A DNA stretch of 64,000 nt from Myotis daubentonii (taxonomy: Eukaryota > Chordata > Mammalia > Chiroptera > Vespertilionidae). The stretch lies in assembly GCF_963259705.1 (NCBI RefSeq), contig NC_081846.1, forward strand, positions 57,999,205 to 58,063,204, read 5' to 3'. A program made the translations under genes and the position numbers. Positions 33,639 through 45,708 of the stretch are shown here, one piece after another. The first letter of the stretch is position 1. Each line of letters starts with the position of its first letter. The notes under the pieces are model-generated. The model was not told the DNA's origin and made no database searches. It saw only the letters and a program-made list of their open reading frames with translations.

Positions 33639-33957
33639 TCCTAATATATAAAAAGCCAGGGGCCATCACGACTGAAACAATCAGACAGATGACCAAACAG
33701 CAGGCTGTGTGGGGCGACCAGGCCGGCGGGGGGTGGGGGGGCAGTAAGGGGTTATCAGGCTGGCAGGCAGGTGAGCAGTAATGAGCCAGAGGTCCCGTAT
33801 TGTGAGAGGGATGTCTAACTGCTGGTTTAGGTTCGATCTTGGTCGTGCCTAAACCAGCCGTCGAACATCTCCGAAGGGGTCACAGATTGGAGAGGGTGCA
33901 GGCTGGGTTGAGGGGACACCCACCCCCCTACACGAATTTAGTGCACCAGGCTTCTAG
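33639..33957 (+). mobile_element. Helitron (HeliBat-type)
   Basis: Starts TCCTAATATATAAAAAGCC after A and ends 'gtgcaccaggcttCTAG' (33954-33957) before T. The hairpin before CTAG (acacgaatttagtgca) is degraded. The interior is GC-rich with 'aggccggcggggg' and repeated 'ggcaggcagg'. No coding content. Confidence 0.87.
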
Positions 33958-34439
33958 TTGAATAATAATGTTGTGATTATTATTATTATCAAAGTCCATT
34001 GGGAAGGGAGAGTCCCATTGAGATAGCTTCTTCTGCTGATCTCAAGAAGAGCCTAAGTGATGTCAAAGGTACACCTAGTGGAAATGTCACTGTCTAAGGG
34101 GCTGTCTCTGGCCAGGCCACACTCCCAAAGCCACAAGATTTTAAAGCTAGATTATGTTGGAAGGTTGGGAAAGAGCCTGTCCCCTGATTGTGCACTGTGC
34201 ATTGCCACCTGCGCCCTAAAGAGCCTTGCTTATGTTCACCATGCTTTTCAAGAAGGCTGCAGACCCACACTTATCTCATTAGGAGATTGAAATGCAGGCC
34301 ATTAGGCCTTGTGAGTAACAGGTATAAAAAATAAAAGTGAGCATATTTATTACCCCAGGGATTCAGAAAATTAGAAGTCATAAAGGAAAGCATCAATTGA
34401 TTTTAGTGTTTAAAAGTTCCAGAATTTCTGTACAATAGA
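33958..34439. other. Intergenic spacer
   Basis: No recognised feature; a short open frame at 34057-34290 has no support. Confidence 0.45.
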
Positions 34440-34885
34440 TGTTAAGGGCAAAATTAAAAGACAATTGTCAACCTGACAAAAAAAAATTATAAAAGACTTC
34501 ATAAAAATTAAAAAGGAAGAAAACCTAATTGAAATTCAAAAGTTACAAATAGTTAATAAACATGTGAAAATGTTAAAATGCATATTAAAACAGATATATT
34601 TTTGCCCTTCAGCTAGACAAACATTTAAAATATTTATAATAGCCAAAAGCAAGGTACATGGCAGGTAGAATGCAATTTGGGAGTACTTGAAAATGATACT
34701 CTACCTACACTTTGAACAGGCAAATGCCTCGTCTAAATACGTTTTCTACATACGTGTGTGCACTGAGATATATGATTAAGGGAATCAATTGTCACATCAT
34801 AAAGAAAAAGTGAAAATACCCTAAATATCCATTAGTAGAGGAATGTGAATATGGAATCCTAAATAATGGTTAAAATCATATACAC
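34440..34885 (+). mobile_element. Ancient L1-like LINE fragment
   Basis: A-rich, with 'ttataatagccaaaagc', 'accctaaatatccattagtagaggaatg' and 'aataatggttaaaatcatatac', an L1M-type ORF2 C-terminal/3' remnant with no frame left. Confidence 0.55.
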
Positions 34886-35470
34886 TGTTTATTTTTATTT
34901 TTCAATTACAGCTAACATTCAATATTATTTTATATTAGTTTCAAGTGTGCAGCATAGTGGTTAGGCATTTATATAATTTATGAAGTGATCCTTCTACTTG
35001 GCACTGTAATAGTTATTACAATATTATTTATAATAATAAAAGAATAATATGCTAATTAGATGGGACAGCCGAACGACCTCCTGGACATCCTTCTGGACGA
35101 AGCCACAGTAGTGAGGGCCGAGGCAGAGGTGGTTAGGGGTGATCAGGCAGGCAGGCAAGTGGTTAGGGGCAATCAGGCAGGCAGGCAGGCAGGCAGACAG
35201 GAAGGCCAGCAGTTAGGAGCCAGTGGTCCCAGATTGTGAGAGGGATGTTCGACTGCCAGGTTAGGCCTGATCCCGTGAGGGATCCCAGATTGAGAGAGGG
35301 TGCAGGCCAGGCTGAGGGACACCCACCCTCACCATGCATGAATTTCGTGCACCAGGCCTCTAGTTAATTATAGTGCCTATGCTGTACTTCACATCCCTGT
35401 GACTATTTTGTGCCTACCAATTTGTACTTCCTAATACCTTCACCTTTTTCACCCAGCCTCCCAGCTCCTA
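34886..35470 (-). mobile_element. L1 3' UTR end, antisense, split by a Helitron
   Basis: 'tttatttttcaattacagctaacattcaatatta' through 'gttattacaatatta', then after the Helitron 'ttaattatagtgcctatgctgtacttcacatcc' to 'cttcacctttttcacccagcctccc' form the reverse complement of the same L1 3' end seen at 31960 and 53640. Sequence continuity across 35026/35364 fixes the Helitron borders. Confidence 0.85.
35027..35363 (+). mobile_element. Helitron (HeliBat-type) inside L1
   Basis: Runs from 'tttataataataaaagaataatatgctaattag' to 'gcatgaatttcgtgcaccaggcctCTAG' (35360-35363). The host L1 reads ...aatatta before it and ttaattatag after it, so insertion was between A and T with no target duplication. 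A GGCA minisatellite (35180-35200) lies inside. Confidence 0.9.
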
Positions 35471-35741
35471 ACATCACATAAATTCTGACAAGGAAAGATT
35501 TCCCAAACACATTATATGGAAAAGCAAGTTGTAGAACAAGTTATATAGTGATAAGAAGTCCTCCAGACAAAAGTATGTAGTGTACATACACCTATGTAGA
35601 AAAAACATCCGGAAGTTTGCACACCTAAATGTTAATTTAGAGTGCTTCTGATAAGAAGAATGGGATCCTTTGATAAGGTGGGCACAGTGGGTGATAGGTA
35701 GGAGAGAGAGTGTGGGAGATTTTCACTTCTCATTCTCCCCA

Positions 35742-35840
35742 CAGGCATACCTCGGCGATACTGCAGGTTTCTTTCCAGACCACCGCAATAAAGCAAGCAT
35801 TGCAGCAAAGCCAGTCGCAATCTTTTTGCAATGTGTAAAA
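35742..35840 (+). mobile_element. Tigger (pogo-type) end fragment
   Basis: 'caggcatacctcggcgatactgcagg' and 'ttccagaccaccgcaataaagcaagc' are the terminal sequence of an old Tigger-type element. The other end is not seen. Confidence 0.8.
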
Positions 35841-36118
35841 ATACCCCTTTGTTGTTTAAAAGATTTATGATTAGAATGTATTTGAATAATTATGTAACTA
35901 AAAATTTGTATAAACTCTGTCACATTTAATGGTGAAACTTAATGAAGTGATTACTTCAAAAACCTCACTTAAGAAAATTTATATTTTCAGAATACAGTTG
36001 GAAGACCACTTATGAGATTACAAATAATCAGGGCGTGTAACAGGATTGTTCACAAACTACAACAGTTGAAGACTGGCTTCACCACAGCACGTGTTTTAAG
36101 AAAATGCCGTGGTCCTCA

Positions 36119-36742
36119 TTAGAACTGGAGCTGGGTTATAATGAGGTGATTTTGCTGACAAACTGCGCCCAGCCTCATCCTGCTAAATTCTGCACTGCAG
36201 CAAGTACTGTCAGCCTCTGGGATGGACTTTCCCTGCTGCAATCCTGCTGAACTTTGACTCTTTAGCATATAAGAAAAACAATGGCAGAATACAACGTCCC
36301 TGGTATCATTAGGATTGGGAAACCGTCTTGCAGTTGTTTGGCAAAGCCATTGCACAAGAACATCGTTAATCTTCCTTGAAATTTCATGAAAAGGAGATTT
36401 GTACTCTAATCTTCCTGAATTATCTGCCTCTAAGATTGGCCTTCTGTTCATTGTTTTCCTGTTTTTGACAATGGCAAGGGTCCAATCTACAGCGAGTCCA
36501 ACAAGAGCTTCTGGCCAGTTGTCCATCAGCTACAATTGGAAGGGCAGATGGAATCTAACGTGGACCCACATTCCAACCCATGATGGTGAATGCCTAGAGC
36601 ACTGGTTTGAGGAGACTATGAGACTGTGATGAGATTTGTCGGAAGAAGATCGGTCATCTTTTAGTGATGAGTGATGCCTACCTTGGGCATAGGCCAGGGG
36701 AAATGGGATACATGGGTTGTTTCTTTGCTGACCATGACCCAT
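36119..36742 (-). pseudogene. Unrecognised minus-strand reading frame, one stop
   Basis: From an ATG at 36742 the minus strand stays in one frame for about 207 codons to a TGA at 36119-36121, interrupted only by a TAG at 36530-36532 (codons before and after are in register). The stop could be a CAG-to-TAG change. The product is rich in Ser, Arg and Gln (for example FHEISRKINDVLVQWLCQTT) and I recognise no domain, signal peptide or membrane segment. No splice sites, CpG island or poly(A) tail were seen. The surrounding 35940-36800 is not an identified repeat. It could be a retropseudogene, a lineage-specific exon, or chance in a GC-balanced stretch. Confidence 0.25.
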
Positions 36743-36889
36743 TGGTTAGGATCTATGTTGTAGAAAGTAATAGGTATTTAAATCTCTCCATGATGTGAGA
36801 CCTCCCCTTCTCTAGTCTCATTTTCCATTATGTTCTACTTCATTTGTGAGGCTTCAGCGACGTCACAGTATTTGTTGCTTCCCACACAG

Positions 36890-37380
36890 GCCATTCTGTT
36901 CCGTGTTCTGTGGAAGTTTCATCCCCCACCCCCTCCCTTGCTGGCTGCCTCCTACTTGCTGTTTAAGGCTCAGCCTGACATCTTCTAGAGGGTGATTTGT
37001 CTGACCTTTTCTTTCTCCCCTTGTTATTTCAGGATGGATTCAGTGCCTTGTGCTTCCTCCTCAAAGTGTCCTAAGAATATTTCCTTCATAACATGTGTTT
37101 CCTGTTATTAAAATGATCAGTTTGCACTTGCCATTTCCTCTCTAAACCGGAAGCTTTCCCATTTTGAATATTTTATTCATGTACGTATAAATATACAATA
37201 TGTTATCGGATTATATAACTAAACTGCATCTGGTACATCCATGGTGCTGAATTAATATTTATTTAGTTGAATTTTGCCATTTTAATTATGTATAACCTTG
37301 TAGTATGTATATATATTTGTATTGAAGACAGCTTTCTGGCTGAATTATATCTTCCTTAAGGGCAAGGTACCTGGAAACAT
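36890..37380 (+). mobile_element. L2 LINE 3' region
   Basis: 'gctgtttaaggctcagcctgacatcttctagagggtgatttgtctgacc' and later 'ttccttaagggcaaggtacc' are typical of the L2 3' region, diverged. Confidence 0.55.
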
Positions 37381-37403
37381 AGATATTAAAAATAAGTTAA
37401 AGC

Positions 37404-37607
37404 TGCCCTGGCCACATGGCTCAGTTGGTTGGAGTGTTGTTCCATACACCAAAAAGGTTGTGGGTTTGATTCCCCATTGGGGCATATATTCTAGGTTGTA
37501 AGTTTGACCTCCAGTCGGTGTGCATATGGAAGGCAAACTATATTGATGTTTCTGTCTCTCTCCCTTTCTCTCTAAAATTAATAAACATATCCTCGCATGA
37601 GGATTAA
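37404..37607 (+). mobile_element. Ves-related SINE
   Basis: tRNA-like head ('ccctggccacatggctcagttggttgg', box B 'gggtttgattcc'), CT-rich middle, and a tail with 'cctcgcatgaggatt', the hairpin-forming end shared with other copies here. A 16-bp target duplication aaaaataagttaaagc lies at 37388-37403 and 37608-37623. Confidence 0.93.
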
Positions 37608-37655
37608 AAAAATAAGTTAAAGCATAAAAGTGCTTTAGACATTATCTTGTTAATA

Positions 37656-37735
37656 TACAAAGTGTCCCCAAAACTATATAACAGCTGATAGTTCAATTTT
37701 GAAAACAAAATGTATGCATGTTTCGGGACACCCTA
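37656..37735. mobile_element. 80-bp mariner-like MITE
   Basis: Short inverted ends with GTGTCCCCAAAA at the left and TTTCGGGACACCC at the right, bordered by TA dinucleotides. The centre is AT-rich. The size and ends fit a miniature Tc1/mariner derivative. Confidence 0.6.
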
Positions 37736-37799
37736 TATTTCTCCTGCAATTATATACAAGAGGAAAATGAGGTTAGGAGAGGAGGGAAGATTATGTGGT

Positions 37800-38035
37800 T
37801 AAGCTTGATTTCTGGAATCAGACTGTCTGGGTTCAAAGCCTGGCTCCATACTTCCTAGCTGTGTGAACTTAGTTGTAAATTATGAGCTTCAGTTTTCTGA
37901 TGCGAGAATGAGGTCAACAATGTTAGGTCCCTAATAGGAAATATACGTATGTTTGTTCAGTGAGAAAACCCCTTTTTAATGCTTGGTAACATTCCCATCA
38001 TGTTGCAAGGACTAAATAAATGTTAGCTGCTGTAA
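37800..38035 (+). mobile_element. MIR SINE
   Basis: 'ctgtctgggttcaaagcctggctccatacttcctagctgtgtgaac' and 'gactaaataaatgttagctgc' follow the MIR order. Confidence 0.75.
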
Positions 38036-38264
38036 TAGTTTAAGCAGTTTTCCCCTGAACACAGGAGTTAGTGCAAGAGTCAGGAGAATCTGTTTTCTGA
38101 CTTGCATTGCAGACACTTGAAGAGTTTAATTGTTCAATTTCTATGGCAGGCTAGGTGTTCCTAGTTCTCGAATTGGCTCAGCCCCCAACTGCCTAATACA
38201 TAGCATGTTTTCTCAGATGAGGGCTTTTTGCTAGAGCCTTTAAAAGTAAGTGTTAGGTGAAGAG

Positions 38265-38407
38265 ATTAGCCCAAAGAACATATATGCATAACCCATAGAC
38301 ACAGACAACAGTGAGGTGATTGCCAGAGGGAAGAGGAAGGGGGGGCTGGGTGGAGGTGGGCAAAGGGGAGGGGGGAACATCTGAAAAAATAAAATTAAAG
38401 TAAAAAA
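38265..38407 (+). mobile_element. L1 3' UTR end
   Basis: 'catatatgcataacccatagacacagacaac', a G-rich tract ('gaagggggggctgggtggaggtggg') and 'aaaaaataaaattaaagtaaaaaa' match the L1 3' UTR style of the window. Confidence 0.7.
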
Positions 38408-38409
38408 AT

Positions 38410-39900
38410 ATGTGTTAGATAAAGGGAATGTGTTCTACAGCAAAAACAAAACAAAATGAGAATAATAACAAAATATTTTGGACTAAGTGAATAGACAAAT
38501 TCTATTCCTCACACGTGATAGATTATGTAAAGCATTTATATTAGTCATTGAATACATTTAGAGTCAAGTTTGCTTACAGTCGTTTTAAAAAAAACCATCC
38601 AGGGTGAGTCATGGGGAAACATGCCTGGCTGTGTCTTCTCAATGACTGTGTGTGTATAAAATGACAAGCTTTTGCAAGTCATTGCTAAAATCACTATTTG
38701 AACAATATAACCACTGTGAATAGTGCGAATAAATTATTCTTCTAAACATTGTTTGTAGCATTTCATTTTGTTGAGGTTCTTGTTTTTAAATCAATTGTTC
38801 AGGATTCTCATTAATCTGGAGAAATAAAAAAATATATATATTTTTTACCATTGCTGTGGGGCAACCAATTGTGCATCCCTTCAGCTCTATGTAGAATGTT
38901 CTGTTTGCTGTAACAGAACACCTATTACCTTGCCTTGCCTATAATATCAGCTATCAAGACTAACAAATATTATTTCATATTAACCATACTCACTAAAAAC
39001 TAATAATATGTATATGATGAAATTAATCAGTTTTTTAAAGATACCAGTTTTTAATAGCTATTTTAAAAAGTTAACCAGTTTTACTAGGTATCATCAAATG
39101 TCTTTGAATAATTCCAGCTTTGAAGAAGACACAATAATTCTGTTTTTACTGAAAACAATAATGCAAAATTATAGATTTAGATTAGTGTATGGTAGGAAAC
39201 TAAGTTCTTTTTAAGAAGGGGTACAAAAAAGAAATACAAAAGAAGGGGTAGATGTTATTTATAGAGTTTAAACTAGCATGGGACCTCGGTTCTTTATGAC
39301 ATTGTGATCAAACCCCAAACTGAGACTGCTCACCTGCAATTTCCTTGTTAATGAGTAAGAACTATGCCATAGGCCACCAGCTGACCCATCATTGGCAAAG
39401 TGGAGTGACTTAAACCAATGAGAATTCATGCTGTGGGGTCAGACTCATTGCAACCCAACAAATGAGAAGGCAGGAGATAATGAGTGATGGAGAAGAAACC
39501 AACAGTCTGTGCTATATCATATCTAAAAAATCTATTCAAAGAAAGACTTAGTACTTAGAAGATGTGTTATCTCAGACTAAGGATGGCATTCCCAATGATC
39601 AGGCATTCATGTTCATAGACAGTTAAGAGGATAGAAGGTGCACAAAAGCAGTAACTATTGTGAATTTAGTTGTAGTAGGAAGCTGTATCCTATTTACTTA
39701 ATTTTATTTTTTCTTGTTGGAGGGGGTGGGGAACTACATGGTGCAGTGATTCCAGAACCCTCTCTGAAGGTGGGTGTTAGGTATTAAAGCCATACATCCC
39801 AAGAAAATAGTTACTAAATTAATGAAATTGATAAAGGGATTCCTTTACAAATTCTATGCCATCATAACTTCAGCTCTTTTGAATGGCTGTAAAAATGTGT
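38410..39900. other. Intergenic stretch, nothing seen
   Basis: Unique AT-rich DNA. The open frame at 39008-39214 has no support. Confidence 0.5.
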
Positions 39901-39904
39901 TCTT

Positions 39905-40125
39905 TTAAAAAATTTTATCTTTATTGTTGAAAGTATTAAGATGTCCCCCTTTTTCCCCATTGATTCTCCTCTCTCCCTAACCCCCCAGGTCTTCACCAAC
40001 TATTGTCTGTGTCCATAGGTATGCATATATGCGTATGAATTCACGGGTTAATCTCTTCACCCCCCTTCCAACTCCCTCTGAGATTCGTTATTACTGCTTT
40101 AGTGTCTATTCACAAATGATATGTA
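39905..40125 (-). mobile_element. L1 3' UTR end, antisense
   Basis: 'tttatctttattgttgaaagtatta', C-rich tracts and 'gtctgtgtccataggtatgcatatatgcgtatgaattc' are the reverse complement of a bat L1 3' UTR like the one at 5382-5652. Short and 5' truncated. Confidence 0.7.
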
Positions 40126-42360
40126 TTTTGGAAAACTTTTATGATTTTAGGCTAGTAACTGGTGCTCATTAATAAATAAAGAGGTTTGAATTAATCAGTA
40201 AGACTAATGTTACAAGAAGTTCAGTAATACTAGTTGTTCCCAAACCTGGCTATAAATCTGAATCGTATGGGCTTTGAAATTCCAAGGGGTTATGGGATAG
40301 TTGAAGAGCATTTGTGTGAAAAATGGAATGAATGGTTCCAAGTATTTATAATTTGAACAGTTAGAGACATTTTGTGACCTATGGAGTTTAGAGTAACAGT
40401 ATATAATGTAAACACATCTGCTCTGAGCACGCTGGTGTTCTTAAAATGGGGGGTAAAATATAGTCAGGTGTGCGTAAAAAAATTTTTAAAAATTGAACAC
40501 ACTGACTTGTGTTTGCCTTTATCCGGTGGTTTTTAACTTTCTTGATTCAAGGGCCTCATTGAGAATCTAAACAAGGTTATGGAACATTTCCCAGAGAGAT
40601 TCACATTTGCATATTCACACAATGTTTTGAATATCAATAACTTGTTCTCTAATGTTCTTGGTCCTATTAGAAAAACTGAAGCAGCATAACTAATAACAAT
40701 AGATACTGTTAATGGAGTCCTTGCCAGTTTTCCAAGTTCCACTTGAAACTACTGCATTAGAAGCTTCGGGGGCTCACAAACACACAATTTGATAAAGTTC
40801 CATTGTTGTTTCTGATGAAATTAATTGAATCCCTCTTGATTAGTCAGAGAAACAAGGGCTTTAGAGTCAGACAAACTTGAGTTAAAAATCAAAACTTTAC
40901 ACTCAGGAGCAGGGGCAAGTCAGTTAAAACCTCTGAGCCTTAGTTTACCTCACCTTTAAAATGGGAAGGGTAGCTGTTCTTATAAGAGCACGGTAAAGAT
41001 AAAACGAGACAACGTACCGCAGCCTCAGAGCACAGCCCGAGCAGACGGTAAGCACTGTCAGCATCTGTGCTTTCTGGTAGGCGCTCATAGGAGGCGTGAT
41101 TTGTTTGCCATGAGAATATTGTCCGAATAGTCAGTAACTATTTGAACCAAGAAATTCGTGGTTATAATATTTACATGAAATGTTAAAAACAGAAATTATG
41201 ATACTAAAACAAAGATAAAATAGCAATGACATCAGCTAGAGATGGCCCTTATTTGAAGCACAAAATGTACAAATACATTAGCAAGCCAAACCTTCAGAAA
41301 ACAAAGCTCACTGACCCCGATACCCACAGGTCTCATCTTTAGCCCCAATTTTACAAGGCTTTTGGAAGGTTTCCAATTCCTAAAGCTTTTAAATTTCCAT
41401 GCCAATCAATAAATTCTTATTGGTGTGGAAAGAGACTATTTCGAGTCCAAAATAGTCCTGAATTGGGAAAAGGATAAAACAATGTCTTATGTGTAGCAAC
41501 AAACAAAAAGGATTCTTTGAACATGATGCAATAGGCATCATGGAGAAGAGTTAAGATTGGAATATTTACTCTGATTGTTTTATTTGGTGAACAACAACAA
41601 AAATTCTTATTGCAAATGCTAGCTTTGAAAAGGACAAAAATGGGGAGTCTGGGTTAGGAAAAAACCCTACACAAAAACAAAAAAAAGAAACAAAACAAAA
41701 ACAATAGTAGAGGCATTAAGTGAAATACCTCAGGAAATGGAAAAGGAGAGAGTGGCCCAAAACTGGGGAAGCAGTGATGCCTGCTGGCATTTTGGGAGGG
41801 ATTTTAAGCTAATTTACCTGGAAGTTTTCTATTAGTTCTTATGTTAATGAATCTTTGACTCATCCGAGGATCCGGAGGTGGGGGTCGGGGGATGAGGCTA
41901 CAGAGGTGGGGGTGGGGTATGGGCATGGGGTAGATCTGGAGCATTAAGATCAATGATGGAGTGTCCAGAATAGTTTCAGATCAATAAAAGAGCTTACTGA
42001 CATTTAGTGACCCATTATTCTCCTTAGAAAAACAACATATAACATGTATATGTGTTCTTAGCTCCTGAGTATTCTCTCAAAATGGAGTGTGGGGAACGGT
42101 CTGGGAATCAGTACCTTCACAAAGGACAGAGCCAACTTACGTTTGCCTTTTTGTAGTGGTCTTTACATTTTTCATTCATGGACTTCATTAAAAATCTGAA
42201 AAAGATTGTATATACCCTTTCTAGAGAAATAGTTTGCATTCACATATAGGCATAGTATTTTGTGGATTGATCATGACTTTTCCAATGATCTTGCTCATCT
42301 AGGGAAATGGAAACAACATACCTGGCAATAATAGTTTCAATTATTTATTTTTTAAATTAA
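40126..42360. other. Intergenic stretch with one MIR
   Basis: About 40860-41085 is a MIR ('caagtcagttaaaacctctgagccttagtttacc'). The rest is unique, with a G-rich patch at 41875-41935. No gene. Confidence 0.5.
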
Positions 42361-42369
42361 ACTAATATT

Positions 42370-42570
42370 GGCTAGTAGCTATTATTAATCCTTTATTATG
42401 TTGAAGACATTGTGTTAAGCCCTTTATATCATTTAATCTTCACTTTGATCCTATGAAATAAATAATAATTGAGAAATCTGAGGGCTTTAGGGGGGTTAAG
42501 TAGCTTGCTTAAAGCTCTACAGCTAGCAAATGGTACAGCCTGCAATCAGACTTAGGTCTGTTTGATGCCA
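42370..42570 (-). mobile_element. MIR SINE, antisense
   Basis: 'ttgtgttaagccctttatatcatttaatcttcactttgatcctatgaaataa' and 'ttaagtagcttgcttaaagctctacagctagcaaatgg' are the MIR antisense order. Confidence 0.8.
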
Positions 42571-43975
42571 GGGCATATATTCTTAAGCAATCCTTTGTAC
42601 CACCTCTAATTTATGTATATAATTTTTAATAAGCATTGAAGATCCCATATCTCAACATAGGCTCTAAAGGACTAGTGAACAACATTCTGAATTGATATGC
42701 TACATTGTGTGTGTGAGAGTGTGTGTGCACACACAATATTTGTTTATCCTGGAGGTCCAGACCTTTACTCTGATTCCCTCAGGCTATCTCATTTAAAACT
42801 AAAGTGTTGGTCATTTAACTCTGCCAGATTTTAGTTAAGGATTAAGTCAGGCCATCACAGAGCCACATATTTGGGCCACACTGACCATCTTTCCTCCACT
42901 TCTGTCACCCCACAAAATTGCTGCTATCGAGTAGTTTTTGGAATTATGTCCTAGTCTTAAATTGAAGAATGCTAGCAAAAATAGCTGAATAAAATCTGCA
43001 TTTACTTTAGGAATATTTTAAGTGTATTTTAAAATTTATCTTTCAGTGTCTTCTAAACAAAACCCCAAGCAATAAATTGCTTTTAGACGAAAAAATTATC
43101 TTCCTTATGTGTAATAAAGAACATAATAGTCTATCCCTTTATTTAAAAATGTCAGATTCAAATCTACACCAACTTTAGTATCTGTGTAGGGGGTTTTGGA
43201 CTACATATTTGCATTTTACCTTTTCCTAAGTTATGGCCATTTACTCTAACTTGTATTTTCCCTTGTTTGGAATATATCTGTATATATTTCCATGCATTCT
43301 TGTAAGGTATCTCTGATGTTTTATGGAACATGGAAGAATAAAAACTAAAACTTAACTTTCTCTTCTTCCTTCTTTTAATCACTCTATGCTTAAAAAGAGG
43401 CGGAGCCTTGAAATCTTGCATAATTTGTTCTTTAATACCTTCACCTTCAAAGATACAAGGAAATGGTTCCCAGTTAGGGGAATATAGCAGGCTAAAATTC
43501 ATACATAGAGTCAACTATTTCTCAGGAAAGAACTTTGGATTTTCTTAAGCACTTGCAATAAGTGATTGATAAGAGCCTCCGTGCCTTTGAGCATGGTTCT
43601 TAAAAACATTTAAGTCAGTTGAATCAATTGTGAGTTTTGCTGGCAGACTATAAAAATATCCGGAAAGATCTGAAGACAGCTTCAGTGGATGTCTGCTTGA
43701 AAGCATCTATCAATGACATCTTACCCATAGTCTTGGTTTTAATTACCTCCTGCACACCAAGAAAACTTATTTTTTTTCTTCTAGTCAAGATTAATCTTAT
43801 AAACCCTGGAACTATATCTCTAACTACGGGCTCCTCAGCTCTACTTGGTGTTTCAGTCATTTCAAATTCAATATCCGAGATGGAATTCCTATACATACAA
43901 CCTGACTCTTCTCAGTGTTCCCTCTGAGTGAATGGCATCTTTGGCCACCCAGTGCAGACCTCAGAAGCTTGGGTA
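42571..43975. other. Intergenic stretch, nothing firm
   Basis: A short GT/AC patch lies at about 42707-42738. The antisense 116-codon frame at 43164-43514 and the opposed frames at 43637-43927 have no coding support. Confidence 0.45.
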
Positions 43976-43979
43976 ACAC

Positions 43980-44300
43980 CATGAATAATTTATTTCCTTT
44001 CCTGTATCCTTCTCTCTCAAAACAGTTCTCTCCCTTCCATCTTCCCCACCAAAATTGGTTTCTGCCAAAAATATTTTCGTCACCCAGGTGACTGAATAAT
44101 TCTCCGAGCTACTGACCTAGATTTTACTCTTGCCTAGGCACAGCCCACTCTCCACATTAGATGCTCCAGTGATATTTTCACACTTCAGTATGATTACGCC
44201 ATTCCCTTTATTGAAATTTTTCAGTGACTTCCCATTACTTTAAAAATTAGGACCCAAATCCTTAATGTGGCCTAAAAGGCACTGTCCTGATCCGAAGACT
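43980..44300 (+). mobile_element. L2 LINE 3' region
   Basis: 'ttgaaatttttcagtgacttcccattactttaaaaattaggacccaaatccttaatgtggcctaaaaggcactg' is the conserved L2 phrase order. Confidence 0.7.
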
Positions 44301-44629
44301 TTGGACTCATCTGTAGCAGAGGATAGGTTTACAATGTACAAGTACTTTAAATCATCAAATGACATTAATTCTTGTGTAATCCTCACAGTGAGAATTCATT
44401 AGAAAGGAAATGGAGAAACAAGGACTAACCTGATCATAGTTACACAGTTATCAAATGGCTGATATGACAATAATTCAAAGGTCTCAACAAAATAAGTCCA
44501 CTTTTTTGAAACAACAGGAACAAATTTAACTTTTCATGTATTATAGGAATGTGGAATAATACATTCTGTGTTGTAGGCATTTAGTAAATATATTCGGAAT
44601 AATTATGTTGATTTATTTATATTTTTATT

Positions 44630-44893
44630 TTTTTTTAAAATTTTTTTAGAGGAAATTTTGTTTTGTTTTGTTTGTTTGTTTATATATATTTTATTGATTT
44701 TTTACAGAGAGGAAGGGAGAGAGATAGAGAGTTAGAAACATTGATGAGAGAGAAACATCGATCAGCTGCCTCCTGCACATCTCCTACTGGGGATGTGCCC
44801 GCAACCCAGGTACATGCCCTTGACCGGAATCGAACCTGGGACCTTTCAGTCTGCAGGCCGACGCTCTATCCACTGAGCCAAACCGATTTTGGC
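44630..44893 (-). mobile_element. Ves-type SINE, antisense, young
   Basis: Right end is the complement of the Ves head ('ctctatccactgagccaaaccg', box B complement 'ggaatcgaacc'). A 16-bp target duplication tatttatatttttatt lies at 44614-44629 and 44894-44909. The tail side has two A-rich blocks separated by 'agaggaaattttg' (about 44648-44660), like the copy at 21648. Confidence 0.93.
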
Positions 44894-44909
44894 TATTTAT
44901 ATTTTTATT

Positions 44910-45671
44910 AACAAAAAAAGATGCTGAGATCTAGGTCTGTTTGACTCAAGTGTCAAGGAACAATTTTCTTCACATAATGGTCACTCCATTGAAAGAATGA
45001 GTGAAGAAATGACAGATATTAGTAGTAGTGTTTTAACATACACACTGAGGATATATGAATGACTCAGAAAATATAAAATTTAAGTGAAACTTTGGGGCTT
45101 TGTGGAAGTAGTCTTACCAATCAAGATAGAAAATGCAAGTTTTCTATCTGCTTCTATGCCTTGTGCCATCAGCTACTTTGACCTTTGAAGTTTATGAAAG
45201 TGTATAAAGAAGTCCTTGTTCTCCATTTCATTTGTCCTAAAAACATAAGAGCTTGCTAGAGTGTCTGTACTATAGCATGACATGTTCCAGGACCTTGAAG
45301 AGGAGATGACATGACAACTGGTTGTTCACTTCTCTGTCTCTACCTTATTTTCTGGGCTTTGTCTTTTAAGACATAGTGGCACCAGGGTAATGGGATGGGC
45401 CAATCTCTTCAGAGAAATTCATCTTTGGTGCTTTTAATTAAAGACTTGACTGTCAATCGTCCATAAAGATAAACCTGGTAGTGCAGTGATTGGGTGTGTG
45501 TGTGTGTGCGTGTGTGTGTGTGTGTGTTTTGTGCATTTCTTTGTTTTTTTCTTTGGATTCTGATATGACTCCCTTGTGAAGTGGTAAATCCACATCTATA
45601 AGGGTGGGAAGAGGGGTCTCATAATAACGTGGTAGAAGAGGAAGATTCTTGAGGGGAAAAATAGAACATTT
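44910..45671. other. Intergenic stretch with a GT repeat
   Basis: A GT microsatellite lies at 45493-45528. No gene seen. Confidence 0.5.
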
Positions 45672-45695
45672 AGAAGACGGACTTTGGACACCAAA

Positions 45696-45708
45696 CCAAG
45701 ATGGCGGC
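45696..45708 (+). promoter_or_regulatory. YY1-type motif at start of half-L1
   Basis: CCAAGATGGCGGC lies 10 bases into the element. In human L1 a YY1 site at the same place sets the transcription start. This position and match suggest a similar role here; inferred, not shown. Confidence 0.6.
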
